Shown here piece after piece: positions 51,501 to 61,600 of a stretch of DNA of 64,000 bases. Under the pieces are notes generated by a model. That model ran no database searches. It was not told the DNA's origin and saw only the letters and a program-made list of their open reading frames with translations. The first letter of the stretch is position 1. Each line of letters opens with the position of its first letter. Position numbers and translations under genes: made by a program. Origin of the DNA: Pogonophryne albipinna (taxonomy: Eukaryota; Chordata; Actinopteri; Perciformes; Artedidraconidae); the NCBI GenBank assembly GCA_028583405.1, contig CM053259.1:21057951-21121950 (forward strand). The letters are read 5' to 3'.

Positions 51501-54500
51501 GCGCCACCTCTGGCTGCAGCAGGCGGCTGTCACAGAGCCAGCCAGAAAGGTTTTGCTGGATGCTCCGATCAACCCGGACGGGCTGTTCGGACCCCAGTTC
51601 CTAGCCATGGTGGAATCCATGAAGGCGGCGGCGGAACAGACGGACGACATCCGCCTGCACGTTGGCTGGCTCCAGCCTGCGGCGAGGTCACAGCAGCCGA
51701 GGCGTCAGACTCGTTTCGTCGGCGGTGGCAGGGGCGCCGTCCCGCATCTCCACCCCCCCGCCAGCGGTAGATCAACGGGGTGTGAGGTATTCCCACTCGT
51801 CGGCTGCTCCACGAGAGCCGCCGAGGAAGCAGATCCGGTCTTGACGGGTTGCGGGGGATTGTGAGGGAAAAAAAGAAAGCTCATTTTCCAACCTTTTGTC
51901 TGAGTCATCAGTATCAAATGTGTCTCACATATCCCCCACTCTGTGTAAACCAGCTGCCTATAACCGATCGGTTTATAGCCAGCAGGGTTCGTTACAAGAG
52001 CCTGCAGTTTTTAATCTATCGGTTAATAAGCTGCAGAGCTTGGTAACTAAGCCAGCTGCCTCCAATCTGTTGATTAGTAGACACCAAGATTCCTTACAGT
52101 CTCACTGGAGGCCAAATTAATGCCATCCATAGTTAGTATATCTTTAGATAATTTGTTTCGTAGATTCTTCGGGCCAAGTACAATAACTTCAGTTTTGGTC
52201 GTGTTTAACATCAAAAAATGTAAGGTCATCCACGTTTTTAAGTCCTTGAGGCAGTCTTGAATTTTATTTAGATGATTAATTTCATCAGGCTTGATTGATA
52301 AATATAGTTGAGTATCATCCGCATAACAATGAAAGTTTACAGAATGATTCCTTATAATATTGAAAAACGGAAGCATATATAATGTGAACAAAATAGGTCC
52401 GAGCACTGAGCCGTGGCACTCCATGGCTAACTTTGGTTTGCGTGGAAGATTCATCGTTGGCACGTACAAACTGAGAGCGTTCAGATAGATAGGACCTAAA
52501 CCAGCCTAAAGCAGTTCCCTTTATGCCAACTAAGTGCTCTACAGCCGCTACACAGAGGAGCGATGAGAGTACTGTTTTACCTGGACGATCTGCTGCTGAT
52601 GGCTCGCTCCAGGGAGGAAGTGGCTTTACAGACGGTACAACTCATATCGCATCTGTCAAAGCTGGGTTTCATAATAAACTGGAAAAAGAGCTGTCCTCTA
52701 GTATTATTTACCTGGGTGTGGAATTAAAGAGAGCGCGACTCTCACGGCAGAGAGTGGAGACACTGACGGCTCTCCTTCGACGCGTCATACCCCGCAGCGT
52801 GGTGACAGCCCTCTCCGTGATGCAGCTGCTTGGCATGATGGCAGCCGGTCACGTGGTGATTCCCCTGGGTCTCCTTCACATGAGGAGACTCCAGAGGTGG
52901 TTTATTCGCCTACGCATCGACCCCGTGCGACAGAAGAGGCGCATGGTGGCCATCCCTCCTTCCGTGGGTTCAGACTTAACCTATTGGAAAAGTCCCCACG
53001 TCCTGTCAGCGGGTGTGGCCCTGGGCAGAGTTACGTCACACATCTCGGTGTTCACAGACGCATCTCTCTCAGGGTGGGGAGGAACGTGTATGTCGCAGGC
53101 AGTGGGGGGACAGTGGCCGGCTCACACGTCCCTCCACATAAACGTGCTGGAATTGATCTCCGTACAGAGAGTAATTCAGCATTTTGCCCCGTTGCTGCAG
53201 AATCAGCATGTATTGATTCGCACAGACAGCAGGCAGCCTACATCAACCGCCAGGGCGGAGTACGCTCAGCGCAGCTTCTGAACACAGCCAGGCGGCTGTT
53301 GATCTGGGCGTGCGCACACTTGCTCTCCATCAGAGCAATGTATGTGCCCGGCGAATTAAACAAAGGGGCAGACCTCATGTCCAGAGGAGGTCCTCGCCAG
53401 GGGGACTGGAGCCTCCATCCCGAGCTGATGTCCCAGGTTTGGAGCCGGTTCGGGAGGGCGGAGGTGGATCTGTTCGCCGCACGCGGGAACGCGCCCTCTG
53501 GTTCTCCCTGACAGCGCAGGACCAACCCCCGCTGGGGGTGGACGCGTTCGCACATCGCCCATGGCCCAGGGGACTGTTGTACGCTTTCCCACCAGTCCCG
53601 CTGATCCCTCGGTTCCTGGACCGAGTGCAGGAGGAGCGGCTGTCAGTGATCCTAAATTGCCCCCGAGCGCTTCCTGGTTTCCATGCCTACAGCGTACGCT
53701 GTCAGGCAGGCCGTGGGAAATTCCGTGGCGCGGGGATGCTCTCTCGCAGGTGGAGGGAGCTATCACCAGTCACCCAGTGATAGGCCAGCACTTATGGGCA
53801 TGGCCGCTGAACGGGAACACTTAGAGGGGTTGGGTCTCTCTCAAGATTTTTTACGTACCATTCAGGGAGCCAGGGCCGCGTCTACCAGAGCGGCCTACAC
53901 AGCCAAGTGGGCAGCGTTCCAGCGTTGGTGTGTAGAAAGAAGCCTGGACCCCATTACGTGTCTCCTGCCTCACGTGCTGTCATTCCTTCAGCTGTTGTTG
54001 GACAGGAATTTGGCTTTCAGCACAATCAAGGTATATGCGGCTGCCATATCATCTTGTCACGTGGGTTTCGGGGCGGGGACGTTGTTCAGTCACCCCCTGA
54101 CGAAACGTTTTCTGCGAGGAGTACGAAGACTCAGACCGGTATCACGCGCACTGGCGCCTCAGTGGGATTTGGCTTTGGTGTTACGAGCACTAAGCAAAGC
54201 CCCATTTGAACCTTTAGAGCAGGTTCCCCTTAAAATGTTATCAGCCAAAGTAGTATTACTTTTGGCTCCAACATCAGCGAAAAGGGTGAGTGATTTGTCT
54301 GCTCTCTCTGTGGCTCCATCATGTTTCCGGATCCAAGGAGATGGCAGCTCGGCTGTGTTACGCCCTAACCCAGCCTTTATGCCAAAGGTCATCACAAGCT
54401 CTTTTAGGTCAAGAGTGATCACCTTGGATGGGTTTTTTCCGCCGCCTCACAGGTCGGAGGAAGAAGCCACATCTCATCTCCTCTGTCCGGTGCGCGCGCT

Positions 54501-56998
54501 GTCTTGCTATGTGGCGCGCACGGCTGCCTGGCACCGTTCTCAGCCCCTGTTTGTGCACTATAGAGAGCGCTCGATCGGGCAACCTCTGTCTGCACAACGG
54601 CTGTCACACTGACTGTGTGAGGCGGTGTCACAGGCATATGTCTCCTCTGGGGTGGAGCCCCCGGAGAACATCAATGCGCACTCCACCAGAGGAATTTCCT
54701 CCTCCACGGCTTTGCACGGAGGAATGTCAGTGGAAGACATTTGCACTGCTGCATCTTGGTCTTTCCCCTGTTCATTTATTCAGTTTTATTTGAGGGATGT
54801 CTCCCTTTCCTCTCTGACACACCTTGTACTGGGTGTCATGTCAGAGTGAGTGATGTCAGAGATCCAGCTGTGCGCCTCTCGCCTGCCTCCGGCACGAGGA
54901 GAGAGCCTCCTTGTTCGCTCTTATAGGAGGGATGTTCCTTTCCACACTTTGTACGGAGTGCCTGGTCAGAGTGAGTGACGTCAGGGATCCAGCTGGGCGC
55001 TCTCCTACCTGTCTGACACGCAGAGAGCTGCTGTTCCCCCTCTATGGTCGCGGGACAAGGTGGGACCATCGTCTCTACTTTCTCACAGCGGCTGGTATGT
55101 ATTGTTCCCAGCCTTCATCCCTTCAGGGAACATAGGCATGTTTGCTATGTTCAGGTACGGTGATGCGCCATTACACATGGCACAACAGGCATGGGGTGTT
55201 ATTGAGCAGGTGTGTCTGTGCTTCTAGTGCCGGGCGGACCCAGTGGGGCGCAGACTACATCATGCTTCGCCCTTAACCCAATCGCGATAGCCTTAGAGGG
55301 CGAAGCCATATACGAAATAGAACTGAAGTTACCTACTGTAACTCCAGCTTCTATGAGTAAATGGCGCAGCCCTCTAAGTGCTGGGCCTCACTGGCTCCAC
55401 GAATAGCTGAAGAAAAGTTATATTGTATGGGAGCAGATTGTCGGGCCTCCTTCCTATTTATACCGGAAGGGAGCCCGAGGGTGGGACCCACCTTGCGGGT
55501 GGGCGTGGACTACAAGTGTTTCAGTGCTGCGCGGGGGCCAGGGGGATTACCCAATAGCGATAGCCTTAGAGGGCTACGCCATTTACTCATAGAAACTGGA
55601 GTTACAGTAGATAACTTCAGCTCCCGCTGCTGTAATTCAATGCAATCCCTCCCCGTCGAGGCAAGCACTGTAATTCTCTCCGGTTAGTCCACCAGCAGAT
55701 GACAAACACCCACCTCTCCGCCTCTTCCAAGGAACGTGCTGCAGAGTTTCAGTTAGGTTTTCTTTCGCTGGTCAAGATGTCCGTTAAAGTTTAAATCTTC
55801 CGGACAAAATTAGAAAAGTGCCGGTCAAAGGACTTCTTTGTTATTTATTGAGCTTTAAAACAAATGAATAACGACTCTATATAATAATATAATAAAACAC
55901 GGAGGACGGAGATCTATTTTTCTCCCCCTCTTCTAACTTGATCAGAGCATGCTCCCCTCTCCTGCAGGGGGGCGTGGTCAGCTGCAGCTCACAGAATCAG
56001 CCCCCTGGAAAAACAGGGCTGGAGAACAGCAAATAGAGCGAAATGAGGCATGGCTAAAATGCATGCTCTATTTGCTATTTTGAAAACAGAAACGTATAAA
56101 TATACCTTATATAGGTATGGCCCTACAATATATCATTTAAATATAGCATGATAGGTGTCCTTTAAAGCTGGTATTTGCGTTAACTTTAGTATCCCAAAGA
56201 TGTGGCGCAACATTAATTTGTAGTCCTCATTCTGGTCACCTGAATGCTCTGTTTTGGTCTCCACCATCTCCTTGGGGAACCAATTTGTCTCATCAGTGCT
56301 AACTGTTCTACTGCAAATACAAATATGTTGCTAACTTTCAAAGTCTGCCCTACCCTAGCGTAGTGCATATCTGCAGTGGGAGGGTCGCCCACAGACTGTA
56401 GTGTAAGGGGTCATTTTTGAAATGATCGTGATGCATAGTCTGACGGCCTTTATTGTTGTTTGCAAGGGCTAAACATCGCTTTAAAAAGCCATAGCGTCAA
56501 TGCACATATTACCATTACCTGTATTAGACCTAACGTGTCCAACACATAACCAGACTGATGTTAGATAAATGACAATAGCATGGAGCAAGACTTCAACGTG
56601 ACGGTTAGCCAATGCAGGCTAACGTTTCTGCAGGAAAGTTAGCTAGCCTTTATGGGCTAACAGCGACGCGGTGCCTCATAAGTTTTTTAGCTAAGATAGT
56701 TGGAAAAAATATGAAAACACAAGAACAATGCTAACTTTTAGCCAGCTCCTGCACCATATGGATGATTAGTTGTTTTTACATTGCATAAGCATTTCAGTGT
56801 TGTTGTTTTTTTATTAAGGGGAACTAGCTAGCTCTTGTCGACCTTACCTTTTTTCAGTTCGTTGATCCAAACACTGACAATGGTCCTTGAGTGTTTTCTA
56901 TGATGAATGAGCCACAACGACAGCGTCTGCACACTTTGTTGTGAGTTGCTGAGCTCGGACAGTTTCTTTTCTAAAGCTGCCTCAGAGAAAGCTGACAT
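45582..56998 (-). CDS. rprd1a: RPRD1A-like regulator of RNA polymerase II CTD, short C-terminus
   Basis: RPRD1 proteins bind the phosphorylated C-terminal domain of RNA polymerase II through a CID domain and dimerise by a coiled coil, helping CTD dephosphorylation. Seven exons join in phase to 286 aa: 56848-56998, 49353-49482, 49039-49145, 48779-48873, 48409-48535, 47612-47787, 45582-45656. The start is MSAFSEAALEKKLSELSNSQ, the family N-terminus. The CID covers about residues 1-130 (QTLSLWLIHHRKH, RKLTFLYLANDVIQNSK, PVIVEAFKHV). The coiled-coil part follows (ENAASGDS, SGERLSRLVEEACMLL, AAEIDDRRQLTR, EYKRKLARVTQVRKEL). APVIVEAFKHV and AEIDD favour RPRD1A over RPRD1B. The frame stops right after RSRLNNLP, whereas the vertebrate proteins continue with a conserved LPNVTG-containing tail of about 25 residues. 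Either this is a real truncation, an alternative last exon, or a sequencing error. Intron 1 is 7.4 kb and holds the DIRS element. Confidence 0.93.
46714..46744. repeat. Poly-T tract
   Basis: Two T runs are separated by CA, in the last rprd1a intron. No SINE body is recognised next to it. Confidence 0.85.
49330..49350. repeat. (AT)n microsatellite next to a splice donor
   Basis: The run of AT begins right after the donor site of rprd1a exon 2 (exon end 49353), so length changes would alter donor positions beyond +3. Confidence 0.8.
49483..50864 (-). other. rprd1a intron 1, lower part
   Basis: This AT-rich intron sequence has no supported coding segment or clear repeat boundary. Confidence 0.4.
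50865..50944. repeat. piggyBac-type MITE fragment (lower half)
   Basis: Inverted match to the interior of the 40197-40801 element: shared words include CCTCCATACCCAAATCTCT and AAAAACACAACCCTCTC. The similarity stops where the DIRS sequence begins. Confidence 0.6.
50980..51864 (+). pseudogene. DIRS gag-like ORF1, partial
   Basis: One reading frame runs from 50980 to 51864, with a single in-frame TGA at 51376-51378. The part before it has LTAFFGVKQANL and YVARQADRAHQCAFQASAAA; the part after it has EEAEEIGKAAST and ARKVLLDAPINPDGLFG. These blocks resemble the ORF1 proteins of fish DIRS elements. The N-terminus is missing. The first methionine is not the native start. Confidence 0.65.
52074..52535 (-). 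mobile_element. LINE fragment (L2/Rex-like RT) nested in the DIRS element
   Basis: The minus-strand frame 52074-52469 contains SVLGPILFTLYMLP, HCYADDTQLYLS (the YADD catalytic box) and KTEVIVLGP, then ends near NLGVY. These are core RT motifs of an L2- or CR1-type LINE. The orientation is opposite to the DIRS element. On the lower side, the DIRS frame can be followed to about 52110 (LLISRHQDSLQSHW). On the upper side, DIRS coding resumes near 52556, missing the N-terminal RT. Confidence 0.7.
52556..53520 (+). pseudogene. DIRS reverse transcriptase/RNase H, frameshifted
   Basis: The coding begins with FYLDDLLLMARSREEV (the catalytic YLDD box) in one frame. It continues as IIYLGVELKRARLS in a second frame from about 52700, passing the RNase H block VFTDASLSGWGG and the NVLELISV segment. 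It then shifts near 53230 to a third frame containing AAYINRQGG and ELNKGADLMSRGG, and shifts again near 53495. Aspartates of the RNase H motif are visible in VFTDAS, IRTDSR and KGADLMS. With RT motif A missing and at least three frameshifts, this is not functional. Confidence 0.75.
53683..54849 (+). pseudogene. DIRS tyrosine recombinase with one in-frame stop
   Basis: The frame from 53683 to 54849 is open except for a TGA at 54610-54612. The N-terminal core-binding part is ASTRAAYTAKWAAFQRWC. The catalytic part shows the first arginine in TSAKRVSDLSALSV, the HSTR box (HxxR) in AHSTRGISSSTALHGG, and a candidate nucleophile tyrosine in FIQFYLRDVSL. The stop lies between the first arginine and the HxxR box. 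A CGA codon changed to TGA by CpG decay would explain it. It overlaps the end of the RT/RNase H region, as is usual in DIRS elements. Confidence 0.75.
55276..55623. repeat. DIRS terminal region with direct and inverted repeats
   Basis: The 33-base word beginning ACCCAATCGCGATAGCC (55276-55308) recurs in direct orientation at 55549-55581. A second word of about 58 bases (55320-55378, containing TCTATGAGTAAATGGCG) recurs inverted at 55565-55622. Such combined terminal and internal complementary repeats are a mark of DIRS replication. Confidence 0.7.
55748..55990. repeat. Degraded copy of the 19.5-kb hAT element
   Basis: GTTTCAGTTAGG, CGCTGGTCAAGATGTCCG and GTGCCGGTCAAAGG align in order with words near the left end of the 19495-20227 element. 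The right end and a target duplication are not visible. Confidence 0.5.
56060..56168. repeat. piggyBac-type MITE fragment (upper half)
   Basis: The segment ends in ATATAGCATGATAGGTGTCC followed by TTTAAAG. That is the inverted terminal repeat and TTAA target of the 40197-40801 family. Together with the fragment at 50865-50944 it suggests one MITE split by later insertions. Confidence 0.55.
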
Positions 56999-58334
56999 TT
57001 TGACACGGTCGTAGGTAGAACGAGGCAGCCTTCAGGGTTCTCCCAGATGTGTTATCTACTGCAAGTTAGCCAGTAGCGTTAGAAATGTAAGCCATACAGA
57101 TTGCATGTTATACGTAAAGACTGGTTATAAATGCTAACTAGCTGCAGCCGTGCTCCCAGTAGTGTAGGCTGGCTGCCTGCTGGTTAGCTCGGGGCTAAAC
57201 CACAGCAGCCTGCAGGAGCTGCTTCCGCACGGCAGCTGTGTTGCGTTCAAATCAGAGGGAATTTACAGATATGGTTTTACAGTATATGTACCATACTGAG
57301 CATTAAAAAACACTATCATATCAACTATGTTTATCTTGTTCTATTTGCATGTATATAGACCTCTTGATTTACTTGATCAGTTACAACAATAGCTGCAACA
57401 TTTAGCTTATTTGACATGTATATAGTTAATTATTCTGAATGAAACTCTCTAAAATTAAGAACTACAGTAAAAAAAGGTTTTAGTAAGCATTTATTTTGAA
57501 CAGAACATAATTGTTACACTGGTTCCAACCTAGAACACCATTGTCGACATACTATCTTTAGTGGTTCACAAAACAGGCAAAAAGAAGTCTTTCAAAAACA
57601 GAGTAAATAAATGTTGGCACAAACCTTAAGTAGGTCTTCACTTTAATTGTAAATGTAATACTTATTTGGAGTTATCTCGGTACATTTTGAACATAACTTA
57701 CAAAGTGAAATTGGTCTTTTTTCTTTAAACTGAGCTTTAGTCTGATTTGAACCTTTATAACTTATCAGCGGTTGCTCTGAACCAATAGAATTTATAAATC
57801 ACCCAAAAACTTTTCTATAACCAGATGATACAACAAATACACTTTTACTTATAACACCAACAGTGTCAAAGGAAATAATATGTCACTATCTAGGCACATT
57901 TCAGCACAATGGTCCACAATCATTTTAAATAACTTTTTTAGCTAAGATAGTTGGAAAAAATATGAAAGCACAACAACAATGCTAACTTTTAACCAACTCC
58001 TGGACCATAAGGATGATTTTTTTTTTTGTACATTGCATAAGCATTTCAGTGTTGTTGTTTTTTTATTAAGGGGAACTAGCTAGCTCTTGTCAACCATACC
58101 TTTTTTCAGTTCGTTGATCTTTTTAAAAAAAAAAGTTTTTATTAAATTGAGCTTTAGTCTGATTTGAACCTTTATAACTTATCAGCAGTTGCTCTGAACA
58201 AATACAATTTATAAATCACCGAAAAACTTTTCTGTAACCAGATGATACAACAAATACACTTTTACTTATAACACCTAGTGTCAAAGGAAATATGTCACTA
58301 TCTAGGCACATTTCAGCGCAATGGTCCACAATCA
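56683..58334. repeat. Local tandem duplication spanning the rprd1a exon 1 donor
   Basis: Segment A (56683-56868), which includes the last bases and donor of rprd1a exon 1, recurs at 57934-58119. Segment B (57731-57930) recurs at 58148-58334. The order is A, 860 unique bases, B, A, B. This is best explained by duplication of the A-to-B block followed by loss of the middle from the upper copy. The copies differ by scattered substitutions and small indels. Confidence 0.85.
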
Positions 58335-58689
58335 GATTTGTTTTAGATTTTGATTAAAGAATAGAAGAAATTCTGTTTGATGTAAAGAAAATAAATAAAT
58401 AAATGTGGTCATTTTAAATAACATTCAAAATGAAAGGCATAACATCCCTCCATTAGGAGATTCCCATTTCTGACAGAGACTAAGGAAAACATTTTAAGAA
58501 GAAAGAAAAATGCCACAGCACCAATAGAACCTAAGCCGGCGCATCTGTGTGCGTTTTCATTAAATGGTGCTAGAAAAATTTCTCCTTCAATAGAAACGTG
58601 GTGTCAGTGGGGGTTTGCCAAATTTGCATAGTCAAAAATTGGAAATGCTAACATACATGAAGATATTTTATCTGTACTTCCTGAAATCG

Positions 58690-61600
58690 TCAAATCAAAC
58701 CAGCTGCTCGGTAATTAACCTCAGACTGGGCTCCATAATACCACTGAGCTTGCTGAGGTGGCATGTAAGCATTTGACTGAGACCCCCCCCATCCAACATC
58801 ATCTCCACCGCTGTTTTGATGAGGTAAGTGTTGGTAAGGGTTTGTCCAAGGTCCAGCATTGTAGTTGTAGGGGAAAGACTGCATCCCATAGCCTGCTTGG
58901 ATGCCTTGATGGGCCGTAGGTTGTGTCGCATCATTTTGTGAAGCTGTCTTGACATGACCAACGGAAAACTCCATGTATGTTTGCACTTGTCTCGGTTCAA
59001 ACTGTGCTCCAGGCACTGGTGCATTACTGCCATTTTGTGCATGGGGATCTCCTAAGTGAGGATGCATTTGGACCCTAGCAGCATCTGTATGAGCAGCCGT
59101 ATCACCAGACCAACAGTGCTGTCCCGCACTGCCTATCTGAAGACTTTGATGATTTTGTGCCATGTACTGAGTTGGCGGTTGTTGCTGGTAATAATGTTGA
59201 GTAGCATCAAAGCTAACCTCTTGGCATCTCTCAATTCTTGGGCCAACTGCACTTTGTGGAGTTGGATTGTACCACTGCTCGGTGGAACCCGCCTCATATC
59301 TGTAGACCGAGTTATGGGATGGCCAGTCCTGAGTGTGGGACACAGCAGGCGTCGACCAATCATTCTGAGTCTGTTGGCCTTCATTTGGCCACTCTTCGTA
59401 AACCCTCTTATTTGATTTCACGTGAGAACCTTGCTGTGTGTTGTAATTATTTCCCCCATAAACCTTTTGATATGTTGTTCTGGTTATGTCTTTTGAAGGG
59501 TTAAAGTATTCATTTCCATTATAATGTCCATCCATCTGTTGATACGGAGTCACTGTGACGTTTCTTTCTGGTTCCATGAATGGACCAGCCTGTCCTTCTC
59601 CACTGTGGCGATCTTGCTGATGTTGAACGGATTGTTCAGCTGGGTTTATTGCAAATGATTCAGTGTCATAGTCCACCTCACGATCCTCTGAGTGGAACTC
59701 TGGCGACTCTGGAAGATCCGAGTCCGGTGAATGGGGGAATGCAGAGGACACAGGAAGGCTGTCCATGATGAACGGACTCCTCTTCAGCAGCAGAGAACCT
59801 TTGGTTAGAGGCAGGCTTACCTTAAACACAGGATTTGTCACTCCCCTCATTTTCCTCTTAGTGCTCCTACTCTTTGGCCATTGTGACAGCACCACGGCAC
59901 ATTTCTCTGGCATGCCTTGATCTGAAGGGTTGTTCACACATCACAAAAAAGTGTAAATTCACTCAATGAGCAACAGGAAATTACATAAGTAAAATGTTGC
60001 TTCAATAGACACACACCTTTATTGGCTCTTTTCGGCTTTTGGATGTCTGGATGTTTCCTTCCATTACTCATCATCTTTACACCTGGAAAAGAGGAAAACA
60101 ATACAGGGGATATACAAACATATGTACACAAGCATCTGCACTAAAAATCCAATGGGTAAAGAAAAGCAAATAGTTGATTAAATGCAGGTAAATAAACACT
60201 TGTTGGACACTGGTAAAAGTTAAGGCTTAATGAACATTAAGAGACTGACAAGAATAAAGAAGGAAAATAGTTTATGAACTACTCTCCTTATCCTTTTACA
60301 AATGTTGCTGAAAGGAGTTATGATGTCATCCTTGCCTTTTTAGTAATGCACATTAATTTCAACACTACAGTGGGTCTTAGGTCCCAGTGTCCTGTTATGG
60401 CTCGCACCATGTCAGGTCATTCTCTTGTCAACAAAAAGCTAGGGCTGTTGGTCTACAGCTGCACAAGAGATAAGAGTTGTGACTGCTCTTTTGTCTTTGG
60501 CATGCAAGGTCACAAGCAGTCTCAGAGTAAAAAAAAAAAAAAAGAGATTACGGCTGTTCTATTTAAATCCGAGGAGCCTCCAACCCAATCCATCTGATCC
60601 TATGTATGTTTAATATCCCTAGGGAAAGGCTGTGCTCCAGAATTGATAGGTATTCACTTATATGGCTCACACTGTTTTCCTTGTACAAGTTTTAATAAAC
60701 TTCAAGTGAAGCTCCAGCTGGTTTCTTTGGTTTCCACTCTGCTCACTAAGGGTTATCTTCCACAAGGGCTGAAAGGTTCTAATTTTTATCTCATCTCATG
60801 AAGAACTGAGGCTTGGGGTCTCCTTGGTTTCATGGGGATTACTGGCATGCATTCTTTTTTTAAAGTCAGGAGGAAGTTGAGTTTTCAAACTAGAAGAACA
60901 CCACCTGTTTTAAAGAAATGAATCTGAGGTGAATAGTTTAAGGGCAAAAAATAAAAAAGAGGATGGGCGTGCATCTGTACTTACACCAGTGGTAACTTTT
61001 ACCAGTCAGTTGAATACCGAGTGATTCTGGTGTCTTGATCACCTGGGAAAAATCACATGTTTAAACATTTCGATGGAAAATGAGTACAAGTTAACTCTAA
61101 ACCTTTATCGTAAATAAATGAACAAATAGGTTAGCATTCCCAAGGCAGGATAATCTGTAAATACAGTAAAAGAAAATATATATTACCTTCATCTCCCCTC
61201 TGCCCTCTTCTTTCTCCACCTCCATGGCCAGTGATACGAGAAGCTGATAGTCGTCATTAATATCTGCCAGAATGACCTCAACCTGCTCAGGATGAGTTTC
61301 CATCTACACAAAACAAAGGTTTTACTTAGCATTTTCTATACAGCCTTTGGATTAGGGGTGGGCGATATTGAAAAATATATTATCACGATATTTTTCAAGC
61401 AGTATCACGATAGACGATATATATCACGATATTTTTTCATGTCGGTTATTATGGTTATTTTTAAGTTACTTAACAGTACAAGCACCTACAAGGTAACAGA
61501 AACTAAAACAAAAAGGAGTAACAGACCAAAATAGCATTTCAAGCTGGTTTTATTTCTGAAATGAATCCCTGAATGAACAATTCAACATTTTGATATGGCT

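Larger units (their letters stand above)
50945..55690 (+). mobile_element. DIRS-type tyrosine-recombinase retrotransposon, degraded
   Basis: The order is a gag-like ORF, reverse transcriptase with RNase H, tyrosine recombinase, then a terminal region with direct and inverted repeats. That order and the recombinase in place of an integrase define DIRS elements. It sits antisense in rprd1a intron 1. The left terminal repeat is absent, so the copy is 5'-truncated. A LINE fragment replaces the N-terminal half of the RT. The GC content is clearly higher than in the surrounding intron. The right limit is approximate. Confidence 0.85.

Noticed and set aside
58695..59504. Frames of 83-119 codons in alternative frames and antisense
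   Set aside because: They are shadows of the long final exon of ZnF gene B.
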